From the NCBI GenBank assembly GCA_042573625.1, contig JBHPCZ010000092.1, positions 1 through 14,000 on the forward strand: a stretch of 14,000 bases of DNA, given 5' to 3'. Positions 7,101 through 13,957 of the stretch are shown here, piece by piece. A program made the position numbers and the translations under genes. Every line of letters starts with the position of its first letter. The first letter of the stretch is position 1. This DNA is from JBHPCZ01 sp042573625. Lineage in GTDB: Bacteria > Desulfobacterota > Desulfobacteria > Desulfobacterales > UBA11574. The notes beneath the pieces are model-generated. The model had not been told where the DNA came from. It did not search any database and was given only the letters and a program-made list of their open reading frames with translations.

Positions 7101-8218
7101 CGCCACTGAAAAAGGGCAGGAAGGTACTGATTGCAAAAGGTAAAAAGATAGACACTAAAATGCTTGAAAAGATACCTGTGGCGCAACTCGAGGGGATTGT
7201 ATTGACAAGTTCGAAGCTGACCGAACGGGTCCATGACATCCTCGACCGATACCGGCAGGAATCTGATCGATGTAGAAAGAGATTTGAACAACAAGTGGCC
7301 CGATACGAAAAAGGTGATGATCTTCCGCCTGGAGTTATCAAGCTGGTCAAAGTGTACGTGGCCATGAAGCGAAAGCTTTCAGTCGGCGATAAGATGGCGG
7401 GACGCCACGGCAATAAGGGCGTTGTATCGAGAATTCTTCCCCAGGAAGACCTCCCTTATTTCGAGGACGGAACAGTGGTTGATATGGTCCTTAATCCTTT
7501 GGGTGTACCTTCACGGATGAATGTCGGACAGGTGCTTGAAATCCATCTGGGCTGTGCGGCAAAAGGTTTAGGAGACCAGCTGAACAAGCTGCTTGAAGAG
7601 AATAAACTTGATGCCATTCGAGATAAGGCAAAGCGAATATTCTCTGACCCTTCAACACAGAACATGGTCGATGGTTTCAATGATAAAGAACTCTGTCAAT
7701 TTTCTAATCACTATAAAGATGGCGTCCACATGGCCACACCGGTTTTTGACGGTGCCAAAGAGGATGAAATCAAATCTCTTCTGGAAGAAGCGGGGTTACC
7801 CAGATCCGCCCAGACCACTTTGTATGATGGACGGACAGGTGAGCCCTTCAAAGAAAAGATTACCGTTGGTACCATGTACGTACTGAAGCTTCACCATCTT
7901 GTTGACGACAAGATACATGCTCGATCTATAGGCCCGTACTCTCTTGTGACCCAGCAACCTCTCGGCGGAAAGGCTCAGTTTGGCGGTCAGCGTCTCGGTG
8001 AAATGGAGGTTTGGGCTATGGAAGCTTATGGCGCAGCGTACGCCTTGCAGGAATTTTTAACGGTGAAGTCGGATGATATGGCGGGAAGGACACGAATGTA
8101 TGAAAAGATTGTTAAAGGTCAAGCCACACTAGAACCCGGCCTGCCTGAGTCTTTCAAGGTCCTGACCAAGGAATTGAAAAGCCTGGGCCTGGATGTTACC
8201 CTTATGGAAGACAAATAA
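4106..8218 (+). CDS. rpoB: DNA-directed RNA polymerase subunit beta
   Basis: Beta forms one pincer of RNA polymerase and half of its active site. The product is 1370 residues (1342 in E. coli). The rifampicin-pocket segment SQLSQFMDQ begins at about residue 518. The residues equivalent to E. coli Q513, D516, H526, R529 and S531 are all the sensitive type. The active-site lysines are K1096 and K1104 in GDKMAGRHGNKGV. Insert regions matching E. coli SI1 and SI2 (the latter around KGRKVLIAKGKKIDTKMLEK) are present, and the C-terminal clamp-contact segment includes GGQRLGEMEVWAMEAYGAA. I chose ATG 4106, which has TGGAG at 4096-4100. ATG 4067 adds 13 residues but has no ribosome-binding site. rpoC begins 13 nt after the stop. 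Confidence 0.97.
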   Translation: MSEKASANKRIRKNFGKIRKGVEIPDLIGVQRESFSRFLQKDVPLEKRKDIGLQAVFKSVFPIKDFTGSASLEFVSYRFGAVKHSVQECIHRGMTYEIPLRITVRLVVYDIDKETGITNIRDIKEQEIYFGAIPMMTEKGTFIINGTERVVVSQLHRSSGVFFNHDKGKSHSSGKVIYSARIIPVRGSWIDMEIDPKDIVHIRIDRRRKFPVTILFKSFGYTTEDILSYFYKTEKYVIQRKQIFKEFNEDLLVGQRASQDIKDPETGNSIVLKGRVFTKTAVKRLKSAKIKLTPINEEDIFNKAFAKTIVDPKSGNPLVKANDTFDDEVFQVLKDAGINQFELLFIDEVSTSESIRKTLLLDKVETKEEALIEIYRRLRPGNPATPEVAQDFIDHMFFKSSYYDLSGVGRLKINLRLGVDTAINITTLRKEDILLTAKTLVTLKDTQGVVDDIDHLGNRRVRAVGELLENQYRIGLVRMERAIKERMSLQEVDALMPHDLANPKPVSAVVKEFFGTSQLSQFMDQTNPLSETTHKRRLSALGPGGLTRERAGFEVRDVHPSHYGRICPIETPEGPNIGLIVSLSTYARVNEYGFIETPYSVVKDATVTKEVKFLSAFEEKEHPIAQANAPVGDDNTYINPLVTSRVAGELEMVKRENIELMDISPNQLVSVSASLIPFLENDDANRALMGSNMQRQAVPLIVNEAPLVGTGIEGVVAKDSGVTIVAERDGVVVDVEAARIVIQHDPDGSEDSNENGLEKLVTIYNLAKFIRSNQNTCFNQRPIVKKGQRIKTGEIIADGPATDQGELALGKNVTVAFMPWGGYNFEDSILVGERLHRDGIYTSVHIEEFEVVARDTKLGKEEITRDIPNVGDEALKNLDESGIIRLGAEVGQGDILVGKITPKGETQLSPEEKLLRAIFGEKAGDVKDTSLRVPPGVQGIVVDAKVFSRRGIDKDERTFQIENEEISALNRDRDDELAVIKDVVRSRLEKLLVGQKCQTPLKKGRKVLIAKGKKIDTKMLEKIPVAQLEGIVLTSSKLTERVHDILDRYRQESDRCRKRFEQQVARYEKGDDLPPGVIKLVKVYVAMKRKLSVGDKMAGRHGNKGVVSRILPQEDLPYFEDGTVVDMVLNPLGVPSRMNVGQVLEIHLGCAAKGLGDQLNKLLEENKLDAIRDKAKRIFSDPSTQNMVDGFNDKELCQFSNHYKDGVHMATPVFDGAKEDEIKSLLEEAGLPRSAQTTLYDGRTGEPFKEKITVGTMYVLKLHHLVDDKIHARSIGPYSLVTQQPLGGKAQFGGQRLGEMEVWAMEAYGAAYALQEFLTVKSDDMAGRTRMYEKIVKGQATLEPGLPESFKVLTKELKSLGLDVTLMEDK

Positions 8219-8231
8219 CAAGGAGAGGATT

Positions 8232-11200
8232 TTGGAAACACTATACGATTTCTTCGCCAAACCAACAGACCCTAAACATTACCTCGGTGTTCGGATTGCA
8301 TTGGCATCCCCGGAACAGATTTTAAAATGGTCGCATGGGGAAATCAAAAAGCCTGAGACAATTAACTATCGAACCTTCAAACCCGAGCGAGACGGCCTTT
8401 TTTGTGCCAAGATTTTCGGTCCAACGAAAGACTATGAATGCAACTGCGGCAAATACAAACGAATGAAGCACAGAGGCGTTATTTGCGAGAAGTGCGGTGT
8501 AGAGGTTATTCAATCTAAGGTTCGCAGGGAACGGATGGCACACATCCAACTCGCCACACCGTGTGCGCATATTTGGTTTTTAAAAAGCCTTCCGAGCAAA
8601 ATCGGTAATTTGTTGGATCTAACGCTGAAAAATATTGAAAAGGTTCTCTACTTTGACAGTCATATTGTCATCGATCCCAAGGATACCGGTCTTAGCCCCC
8701 TTCAGCTCCTATCCGATGAAAAATATCGTGAAGCGCGTGAGATATACGGTACAAAATTTGAAGCCGGAATCGGCGCCGAAGCTGTTCAGGAATTGCTGTC
8801 TCGTATCGACCTCGATGCCGTGTTCAAGGAACTGAAAGCGGATATTCGTGCCACCGGATCCGTCGCAAAACGGCAGAAACTTTCCAAACGCCTCAAAATC
8901 ATCGATGCCTTCAGGCGCAGCGGAGTAGATCCCGCCTGGATGGTCATGGATGTTATCCCTATTCTGCCGCCGGATTTACGGCCACTCGTCCCGCTTGAAG
9001 GGGGTAGATTTGCCACGTCTGATCTCAATGATCTGTATCGCAGGGTCATTAATCGAAACAACCGTCTGCGGCGCCTTATTGATCTTAAAGCGCCTGATAT
9101 TATTATTCGAAATGAAAAAAGAATGCTCCAGGAGTCTGTCGATGTTCTCTTTGATAACGGACGGCACGGCAGAGTCATTACAGGAACCAACAAACGACCG
9201 TTAAAATCTCTAAGTGACACGTTAAAAGGGAAGCAGGGGCGCTTCCGCCAGAATCTGCTCGGCAAGCGGGTCGACTATTCCGGTCGCACGGTAATTACCG
9301 TTGGACCGGATTTGAGGCTGCATCAGTGCGGTCTGCCAAAGAAAATGGCCCTGGAGATGTTCAAGCCGTTCGTCTATTATCGCCTCGAGCAAAAAGGGTT
9401 TGTATCCACGGTAAAAAGCGCCAAAAAGATGGTTGAACGAGAAACTCCGGAAGTCTGGGATACACTGGATGGGGTAGTAAAGGAATATCCGGTTTTTCTT
9501 AACCGTGCCCCTACCCTTCATCGTTTGGGAATTCAGGCCTTTGAACCGATTCTCATTGAAGGCAAAGCCTTGCAGCTTCACCCCCTCGTTTGTACGGCAT
9601 TTAACGCCGATTTTGACGGGGATCAGATGGCGGTCCACATCCCTCTCTCCGTGGAAGCACAGATAGAGGCTCGGGTATTGATGCTGTCAAGCAACAATAT
9701 TCTTTCCCCGGCAAATGGAAGTCCAATCATCGTTCCAAGTCAGGATATCGTTCTTGGCATTTACTATATGACCAGAGGTGTTGAAGGTTCCAAAGGGGAT
9801 GGAAAGATCTTTGCCAATCCAGAGGAGGTTCGGAGTGCATATGACGCCGGGGCCGTTGACCTTCATGCGAACATTATCGTCCGCATAGATGGAAAACGGG
9901 TAAATACAACGGTCGGCCGTATCCTGCTGTGGGAAATTATCCCCAAAGATAATATTATGGTCATTCGCCGGATCATGGTCTCTACCCAAGAGGAGGCCGA
10001 GGCTGTCCGTAACAAACTACAAAAGGGAGCTGATTTCACCGATATGGTGAAGAAATATTCCCAAAGCCCTGACAAAGAGAATGAGGGAACGATCGGTCTT
10101 CTCCGAAAGGATGAATTTAAAAGGATATTCAACACGGACGAATCCGACACCGACGCTGTATTTTCCATTGAACCGGGTGACGTCAGCAACGTCATTTTTG
10201 CCGAGGATGGGTATCATATTTTTAGCATTACAAGTAAACGACCTGAGATTCCTTTCTCAGCGGTAAACGCTGTTATGGATAAGAAAACGCTTCGTGAACT
10301 TGTGGATTATGCCTACCGGAACCTCGGGCCAAAAGCCACGGTCATCCTTGCCGACAGGCTGAAAGATATCGGTTACAAGTATTCGACAAAAGGCGGGCTG
10401 TCCATATCTATTGACGCTATGATTATTCCGGATGCAAAATGGGAAACCCTTAAACAGGCAGAAGAGCAGGTTCAAGAGATCGGCAGGCAATATACAGAAG
10501 GCCTCATCACTCAGGGTGAAAAATATAATAAGGTCGTAGATATATGGGCAAAGGCAACGGACGACGTCGCCAACGAAATGATGGATGCCATGAAGGTGAG
10601 CCCTATTTCGGTTCGGGACAAGAATGGGAACCCGATACTGGACAAGGACGGTAATCCAGTTGTTCTCCGGAGCGGCATTCCTGTTCTGGACAAGAACGGC
10701 AAGCCGGTTATGGACCAGAACGGCAACCCGGTCATGGACGAGAGCGGCGACCCCGTTCTAGACAAGAATGGCAATTCGATTCTGGACAACCACGGGCAAC
10801 CGATTATCGCTAAAAAGGGGAAACCCATTGTCACAGAAAGCATGAACCCCATCTATATGATGGCCGATTCAGGCGCGAGGGGAAGCAAGGACCAGATGCG
10901 CCAGCTGGCGGGCATGCGCGGCCTTATGGCAAAACCATCCGGCGAAATTATTGAAACGCCGATCAGTGCGAATTTCAGAGAAGGGCTTTCCGTGCTTCAA
11001 TACTTTATTTCAACCCATGGCGCCAGAAAAGGACTCGCGGATACCGCGCTCAAAACAGCAAACTCGGGATATTTGACCCGTCGATTGGCAGATGTTGCCC
11101 AGGATTGTATCGTTTTGGAAGAGGACTGTGGTACCGTTCTTGGCGTTGACGTTGAATCCCTGATTGAAGGCGGAGAGGTTATTCAGCGGCTAAGTGACCG

Positions 11201-12827
11201 CATTTTAGGCCGTGTCTCCATGGAGGACATCCATGATCCTTTTACGGATGAACTTGTCGTTAAGGTCGGGGAAGATCTGGACGAAGCGGCTGTCCAGAAA
11301 GTTGAAGACGCGGGGCTCACCAGCATAAAGATCCGGTCTGTTTTGACATGCAAGACCAAATACGGTGTCTGTGCGAGATGCTATGGCCGTGATCTTTCCC
11401 ATGGAGGACCGGTTGAAATAGGACAGGCGGTGGGCATTCTGGCCGCCCAATCGATCGGAGAACCTGGGACCCAGCTGACCATGCGTACATTCCATATCGG
11501 CGGGACAGCCAGCCGAAGGGTTGAACGGGCGGATTTCAGAGCCGGTGCCGATGGGACAATTGAGTATCTTGATCTGAATGTGGTAAAAACCGGCGGGAAT
11601 GAATTTGTGGTGATGAACCGGCGCGGCGGTAGTTTCAAAATTGTCAGCGAAACCGGTCGTAAACTTGAAGAGCACCCTGTTATTTATGGCGCTCATTTAA
11701 TGGTAAAAGACGGTCAGAAAGTCAAAGGCCCTGATCGCGAAAAGGGTCGCTCCGGTGATCTACTGGCAACGTGGGATCCTTTTACAACACCCATCATCAC
11801 CGAGGTTGACGGGATCGTAAAATTCGGCGATATCGCTCTCGGAAAGACCTTACAAGAAAAAGTTGACCCTGTCACCGGCAAATCGAGTCGAACGATCATC
11901 GATCCCAGGAATCCAGAGGAGCGACCGAGGATTTCTATAAAGGACAAGGATGGAAAAACAGCCAGCCTTCCCAAAACGGCAGGACATGCACGCCATTTTC
12001 TCCCTGTTGATGCGATCCTCCTGGTTGATGAAGGAGATCATGTCAAGGCCGGTGAGGTTCTCGCAAAACGGCCACGAGCCACAACCAAAACCAAAGATAT
12101 TACCGGCGGCCTTCCGAGGGTAGCTGAACTGTTTGAGGTTCGAAAACCCAAGGAGACGGCAGTCCTGAGTCAAATAAACGGATATGTTTCGATTTCAAAA
12201 GCCACAAAGAAGGGGAAACAGAAAGTCACCGTAACGCCTGTGGATTTTGGAGAAAAGAAGGAATATCTTATCCCGCGCGGCAAGCATATAAATGTCTATG
12301 AGGGGGATTATGTAAAAGCAGGCGAACCACTCATTAGCGGATCGGAAATTCCTCAGGATATCCTCAATATAAAAGGTGAAATTGCATTGGCACGCTACCT
12401 TGTCGATGAAGTTCAGGAAGTCTACCGCCTGCAGGGTGTCCGGATCAATGACAAGCATATTGAAGTCATCGTACGCCAGATGATGCGGCGCGTTAAGGTT
12501 GTTGAAGTTGGCGATACGGATTTTATTACAGAGGAACAGGTAGATAAGATCAGATTTGAGGAAGCCAACCAGGCTGTGATCGAGAAAGGTAAGAAACCCG
12601 CTGTCGCTGAACCGCTAATTTTGGGAATAACCAAAGCTTCGCTGAGTACGGACAGCTTTATCTCTGCCGCCTCCTTCCAGGAAACAACCAAAGTACTCAC
12701 AGACGCAAGCATTGCCGGAAAAGAGGACTATCTAAAAGGGTTAAAGGAAAACGTGATTATGGGCAGACTCATACCTGCCGGGACCGGTGTTCTTTCATAC
12801 AGGACGGTGGAGATTGATCAGAGTTAA
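8232..12827 (+). CDS. rpoC: DNA-directed RNA polymerase subunit beta' with two unusual insertions
   Basis: Beta' holds the catalytic centre of RNA polymerase. At 1531 residues it is ~124 longer than in E. coli. Standard parts are intact: zinc ribbon C70, C72, C85, C88; catalytic NADFDGD at 458-464; rim-helix segment around W772; MMADSGARGS at 876-885; bridge helix with GARKGLADTALKTANSGYL (R932); second zinc site near CKTKYGVCARC; trigger loop LTMRTFHIGG (M1084, H1088), followed by an SI3-like insert. The added length comes from a parvulin-like domain (~574-672) and a ten-unit octapeptide array (796-875), listed separately. The TTG start at 8232 follows AGGAG (8221-8225) and gives METLYDFF. 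With it, the zinc ribbon and NADFDGD keep the same numbers as in E. coli. An ATG at 8193 would overlap rpoB by 26 nt. The frame is unbroken. Confidence 0.96.
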   Translation: METLYDFFAKPTDPKHYLGVRIALASPEQILKWSHGEIKKPETINYRTFKPERDGLFCAKIFGPTKDYECNCGKYKRMKHRGVICEKCGVEVIQSKVRRERMAHIQLATPCAHIWFLKSLPSKIGNLLDLTLKNIEKVLYFDSHIVIDPKDTGLSPLQLLSDEKYREAREIYGTKFEAGIGAEAVQELLSRIDLDAVFKELKADIRATGSVAKRQKLSKRLKIIDAFRRSGVDPAWMVMDVIPILPPDLRPLVPLEGGRFATSDLNDLYRRVINRNNRLRRLIDLKAPDIIIRNEKRMLQESVDVLFDNGRHGRVITGTNKRPLKSLSDTLKGKQGRFRQNLLGKRVDYSGRTVITVGPDLRLHQCGLPKKMALEMFKPFVYYRLEQKGFVSTVKSAKKMVERETPEVWDTLDGVVKEYPVFLNRAPTLHRLGIQAFEPILIEGKALQLHPLVCTAFNADFDGDQMAVHIPLSVEAQIEARVLMLSSNNILSPANGSPIIVPSQDIVLGIYYMTRGVEGSKGDGKIFANPEEVRSAYDAGAVDLHANIIVRIDGKRVNTTVGRILLWEIIPKDNIMVIRRIMVSTQEEAEAVRNKLQKGADFTDMVKKYSQSPDKENEGTIGLLRKDEFKRIFNTDESDTDAVFSIEPGDVSNVIFAEDGYHIFSITSKRPEIPFSAVNAVMDKKTLRELVDYAYRNLGPKATVILADRLKDIGYKYSTKGGLSISIDAMIIPDAKWETLKQAEEQVQEIGRQYTEGLITQGEKYNKVVDIWAKATDDVANEMMDAMKVSPISVRDKNGNPILDKDGNPVVLRSGIPVLDKNGKPVMDQNGNPVMDESGDPVLDKNGNSILDNHGQPIIAKKGKPIVTESMNPIYMMADSGARGSKDQMRQLAGMRGLMAKPSGEIIETPISANFREGLSVLQYFISTHGARKGLADTALKTANSGYLTRRLADVAQDCIVLEEDCGTVLGVDVESLIEGGEVIQRLSDRILGRVSMEDIHDPFTDELVVKVGEDLDEAAVQKVEDAGLTSIKIRSVLTCKTKYGVCARCYGRDLSHGGPVEIGQAVGILAAQSIGEPGTQLTMRTFHIGGTASRRVERADFRAGADGTIEYLDLNVVKTGGNEFVVMNRRGGSFKIVSETGRKLEEHPVIYGAHLMVKDGQKVKGPDREKGRSGDLLATWDPFTTPIITEVDGIVKFGDIALGKTLQEKVDPVTGKSSRTIIDPRNPEERPRISIKDKDGKTASLPKTAGHARHFLPVDAILLVDEGDHVKAGEVLAKRPRATTKTKDITGGLPRVAELFEVRKPKETAVLSQINGYVSISKATKKGKQKVTVTPVDFGEKKEYLIPRGKHINVYEGDYVKAGEPLISGSEIPQDILNIKGEIALARYLVDEVQEVYRLQGVRINDKHIEVIVRQMMRRVKVVEVGDTDFITEEQVDKIRFEEANQAVIEKGKKPAVAEPLILGITKASLSTDSFISAASFQETTKVLTDASIAGKEDYLKGLKENVIMGRLIPAGTGVLSYRTVEIDQS
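9951..10247 (+). other. Parvulin (PpiC/rotamase-type) domain inserted in beta'
   Basis: RpoC residues ~574-672 have no counterpart in E. coli beta' and interrupt the conserved run between W567-E-I-I-P-K and I673-P-F-S-A-V-N (E. coli VPKG|LPYSIVN, near residue 586). They read as a parvulin peptidyl-prolyl isomerase domain: RRIMVSTQEEAEAVRNKL, then KGADFTDMVKKYSQSPD (598-614), EGTIG (618-622), FSIEPGDVSN (644-653) and the closing DGYHIFSI (659-666). This order of motifs matches PpiC, SurA and PrsA domains. Of the usual polar active-site residues, the first histidine is Arg580 here, the cysteine/aspartate position is Ser612, and the last histidine, H662, is kept. It may therefore bind peptides rather than catalyse. 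The similarity is clear by eye; no profile search was done. Confidence 0.87.
10617..10856 (+). repeat. Ten tandem 24-bp units encoding a proline octapeptide array in beta'
   Basis: Ten in-frame 24-nt units encode RpoC residues 796-875: DKNGNPIL, DKDGNPVV, LRSGIPVL, DKNGKPVM, DQNGNPVM, DESGDPVL, DKNGNSIL, DNHGQPII, AKKGKPIV, TESMNPIY. The consensus is D-K-N-G-N-P-V-L; glycine at position 4 is kept in nine units and proline at position 6 in nine. The last unit merges into the conserved (F)NPIYMMADSGAR segment, suggesting the array grew by duplication of the native loop. It replaces a short loop between the rim helices and the active-site segment (E. coli ~704-720), adding about 66 residues. Units differ at the DNA level, mostly at third positions, so the array is not a recent or slippage-fresh expansion. 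Confidence 0.93.
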
Positions 12828-12846
12828 AAGAATACGAATAAATTGC

Positions 12847-12873
12847 TTGACAATATGGTCCGAGATGTATAAC
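12847..12873 (+). promoter_or_regulatory. Candidate str-operon promoter before rpsL
   Basis: A perfect -35 TTGACA (12847-12852) is followed by TATAAC (12868-12873), five of six matches to the -10 consensus. The 15-nt spacer is shorter than the preferred 17. It lies in the 107-nt rpoC-rpsL gap, where an independent promoter for the S12-S7 genes would be expected. No terminator is visible after rpoC, so read-through is also likely. Confidence 0.5.
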
Positions 12874-12934
12874 AAATATCACTTTTCCAACTTGGCACAT
12901 CTGATGATAAATAAACAAGGATTAAGGGGATAAG

Positions 12935-13306
12935 ATGCCGACCATTAATCAGCTTATAAGAAAGGGTAGAAAGCGTATAAAAAAGAAAACCAACACCCCT
13001 GCGCTAAGGGGAGCTCCCCAGAAAAGGGGTGTTTGTACACGCGTTTACACTTCAACGCCCAAAAAGCCCAATTCCGCTCTGCGGAAAGTTGCGAGAGTAA
13101 GGCTAACGACCGGTATGGAGGTGACAGCGTATATTCCGGGTATCGGGCATAATCTTCAGGAACATTCCGTTGTTTTGGTCCGCGGTGGTCGAGTTAAAGA
13201 TCTTCCCGGCGTCCGGTATCATATTGTAAGAGGGACACTTGACACACTCGGTGTGGAGGATCGAAAACAGGGAAGATCGAAATACGGCGCTAAAAAGCCC
13301 AAGTAA
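12935..13306 (+). CDS. rpsL: 30S ribosomal protein S12
   Basis: S12 sits at the decoding centre and governs accuracy. The 123-residue product is nearly canonical: PTINQLIRKGRKRIKKK, the streptomycin-loop segment STPKKPNSALRKVARVRL, GHNLQEHSVVLVRGGRVKDL and the end RSKYGAKKPK. The lysines of TPKKPNS and of VKDLPG, where substitutions often give streptomycin resistance or dependence, are wild-type. The aspartate of VKDLPG, methylthiolated by RimO in some bacteria, is present. ATG 12935 is preceded by AAGGGG (12924-12929). It is the first gene of the str cluster, 107 nt after rpoC. Confidence 0.97.
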   Translation: MPTINQLIRKGRKRIKKKTNTPALRGAPQKRGVCTRVYTSTPKKPNSALRKVARVRLTTGMEVTAYIPGIGHNLQEHSVVLVRGGRVKDLPGVRYHIVRGTLDTLGVEDRKQGRSKYGAKKPK

Positions 13307-13401
13307 CAAATTGATATGCCACACCGGATACCGACAAGAACTATTTAAGTATTTAACCCTAAGCATTTTTTAAAAAACCAATAATTAAGATGGTGTAACA
13401 C

Positions 13402-13872
13402 ATGCCAAGAAGAAGAGTAATTTCAGAACGGCCGGTAATACCCGATTCAAGGCACAACAATAAGCTGGTATCAAAATTTATATGCTGTATTATGCGAGAC
13501 GGCAAAAAAAGCACGGCGGAGTCAATACTCTATGAAGCTTTTGATATCATCGAGAAAAAAACAAATGAGCCTCCCGTCAAGATATTTGAACAGGCGATTG
13601 ACAATGTTAGACCTTTGATTGAAGTAAAGTCCAGGCGCGTCGGGGGGTCAACCTATCAGGTTCCAACGGAAATACGTCCATCCCGGAAAACGGCCTTGGG
13701 AATTCGATGGATTTTAAGTTTTACACGAAAACGTTCTGAAAAAAGCATGGCCGAAAAATTGGCGGCAGAGCTTTTAGATGCCGCCAACAAAAGAGGCGCT
13801 TCCATTAAAAAAAGGGAAGATACGCACAAGATGGCCGAAGCAAACAAAGCATTTGCCCATTATCGCTGGTAA
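13402..13872 (+). CDS. rpsG: 30S ribosomal protein S7
   Basis: S7 nucleates assembly of the 30S head and contacts the E-site tRNA. The 156-residue product is the normal length and starts PRRRVISERPVIPDSRHNNK. It contains LVSKFICCIMRDGKKSTAE, the RPLIEVKSRRVGGSTYQVP loop and the terminal FAHYRW. ATG 13402 fits the family start, although the ribosome-binding site is weak (AAGATGG at 13387-13393). In E. coli, S7 represses translation of the str mRNA in the S12-S7 gap; the 95-nt AT-rich gap here shows no clear equivalent. The next gene is tuf, not the expected fusA. Confidence 0.96.
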   Translation: MPRRRVISERPVIPDSRHNNKLVSKFICCIMRDGKKSTAESILYEAFDIIEKKTNEPPVKIFEQAIDNVRPLIEVKSRRVGGSTYQVPTEIRPSRKTALGIRWILSFTRKRSEKSMAEKLAAELLDAANKRGASIKKREDTHKMAEANKAFAHYRW

Positions 13873-13894
13873 GGATTTTTGTTTTTGGTTCAAC

Positions 13895-13930
13895 GTTCCG
13901 AGTTTAAAGCGCATGGTTCAAACTCGGAAC
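13895..13930 (+). promoter_or_regulatory. Perfect 11-bp hairpin upstream of the second tuf
   Basis: GTTCCGAGTTT (13895-13905) and AAACTCGGAAC (13920-13930) form a perfect stem with a 14-nt loop; CAA (13891-13893) and TTG (13931-13933) can extend it past one bulged C. It ends about 14 nt before the tuf ribosome-binding site AGGAGG (13945-13950). With no T-run after it, it is unlikely to be an intrinsic terminator. It may stabilise or process the tuf mRNA, or be the remains of a small palindromic repeat. Confidence 0.55.
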
Positions 13931-13957
13931 TTGAGCATTAGAGGAGGAGGACGGAAG

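Noticed and set aside
8193..8231. ATG start for rpoC inside the end of rpoB
   Set aside because: TTG 8232 has AGGAG six bases upstream and gives E. coli-like numbering for the zinc ribbon and NADFDGD; the longer N-terminus is just rpoB in another frame.
9951..10856. The extra rpoC segments as a separate gene, frameshift or assembly error
   Set aside because: The frame stays open without stops from 8232 to 12827, conserved beta' sequence resumes exactly on both sides of each insert, and codon use is like the rest of rpoC.
11205..11696. Long minus-strand open frame inside rpoC (and similar ones in rpoB, rplK and secE)
   Set aside because: They lie opposite strongly conserved genes, lack recognisable products and ribosome-binding sites, and are explained by codon bias of the real genes.
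13895..13940. The palindrome before tuf as an intrinsic terminator
   Set aside because: No T-run follows the stem on the + strand and the strand context does not support a minus-strand terminator.
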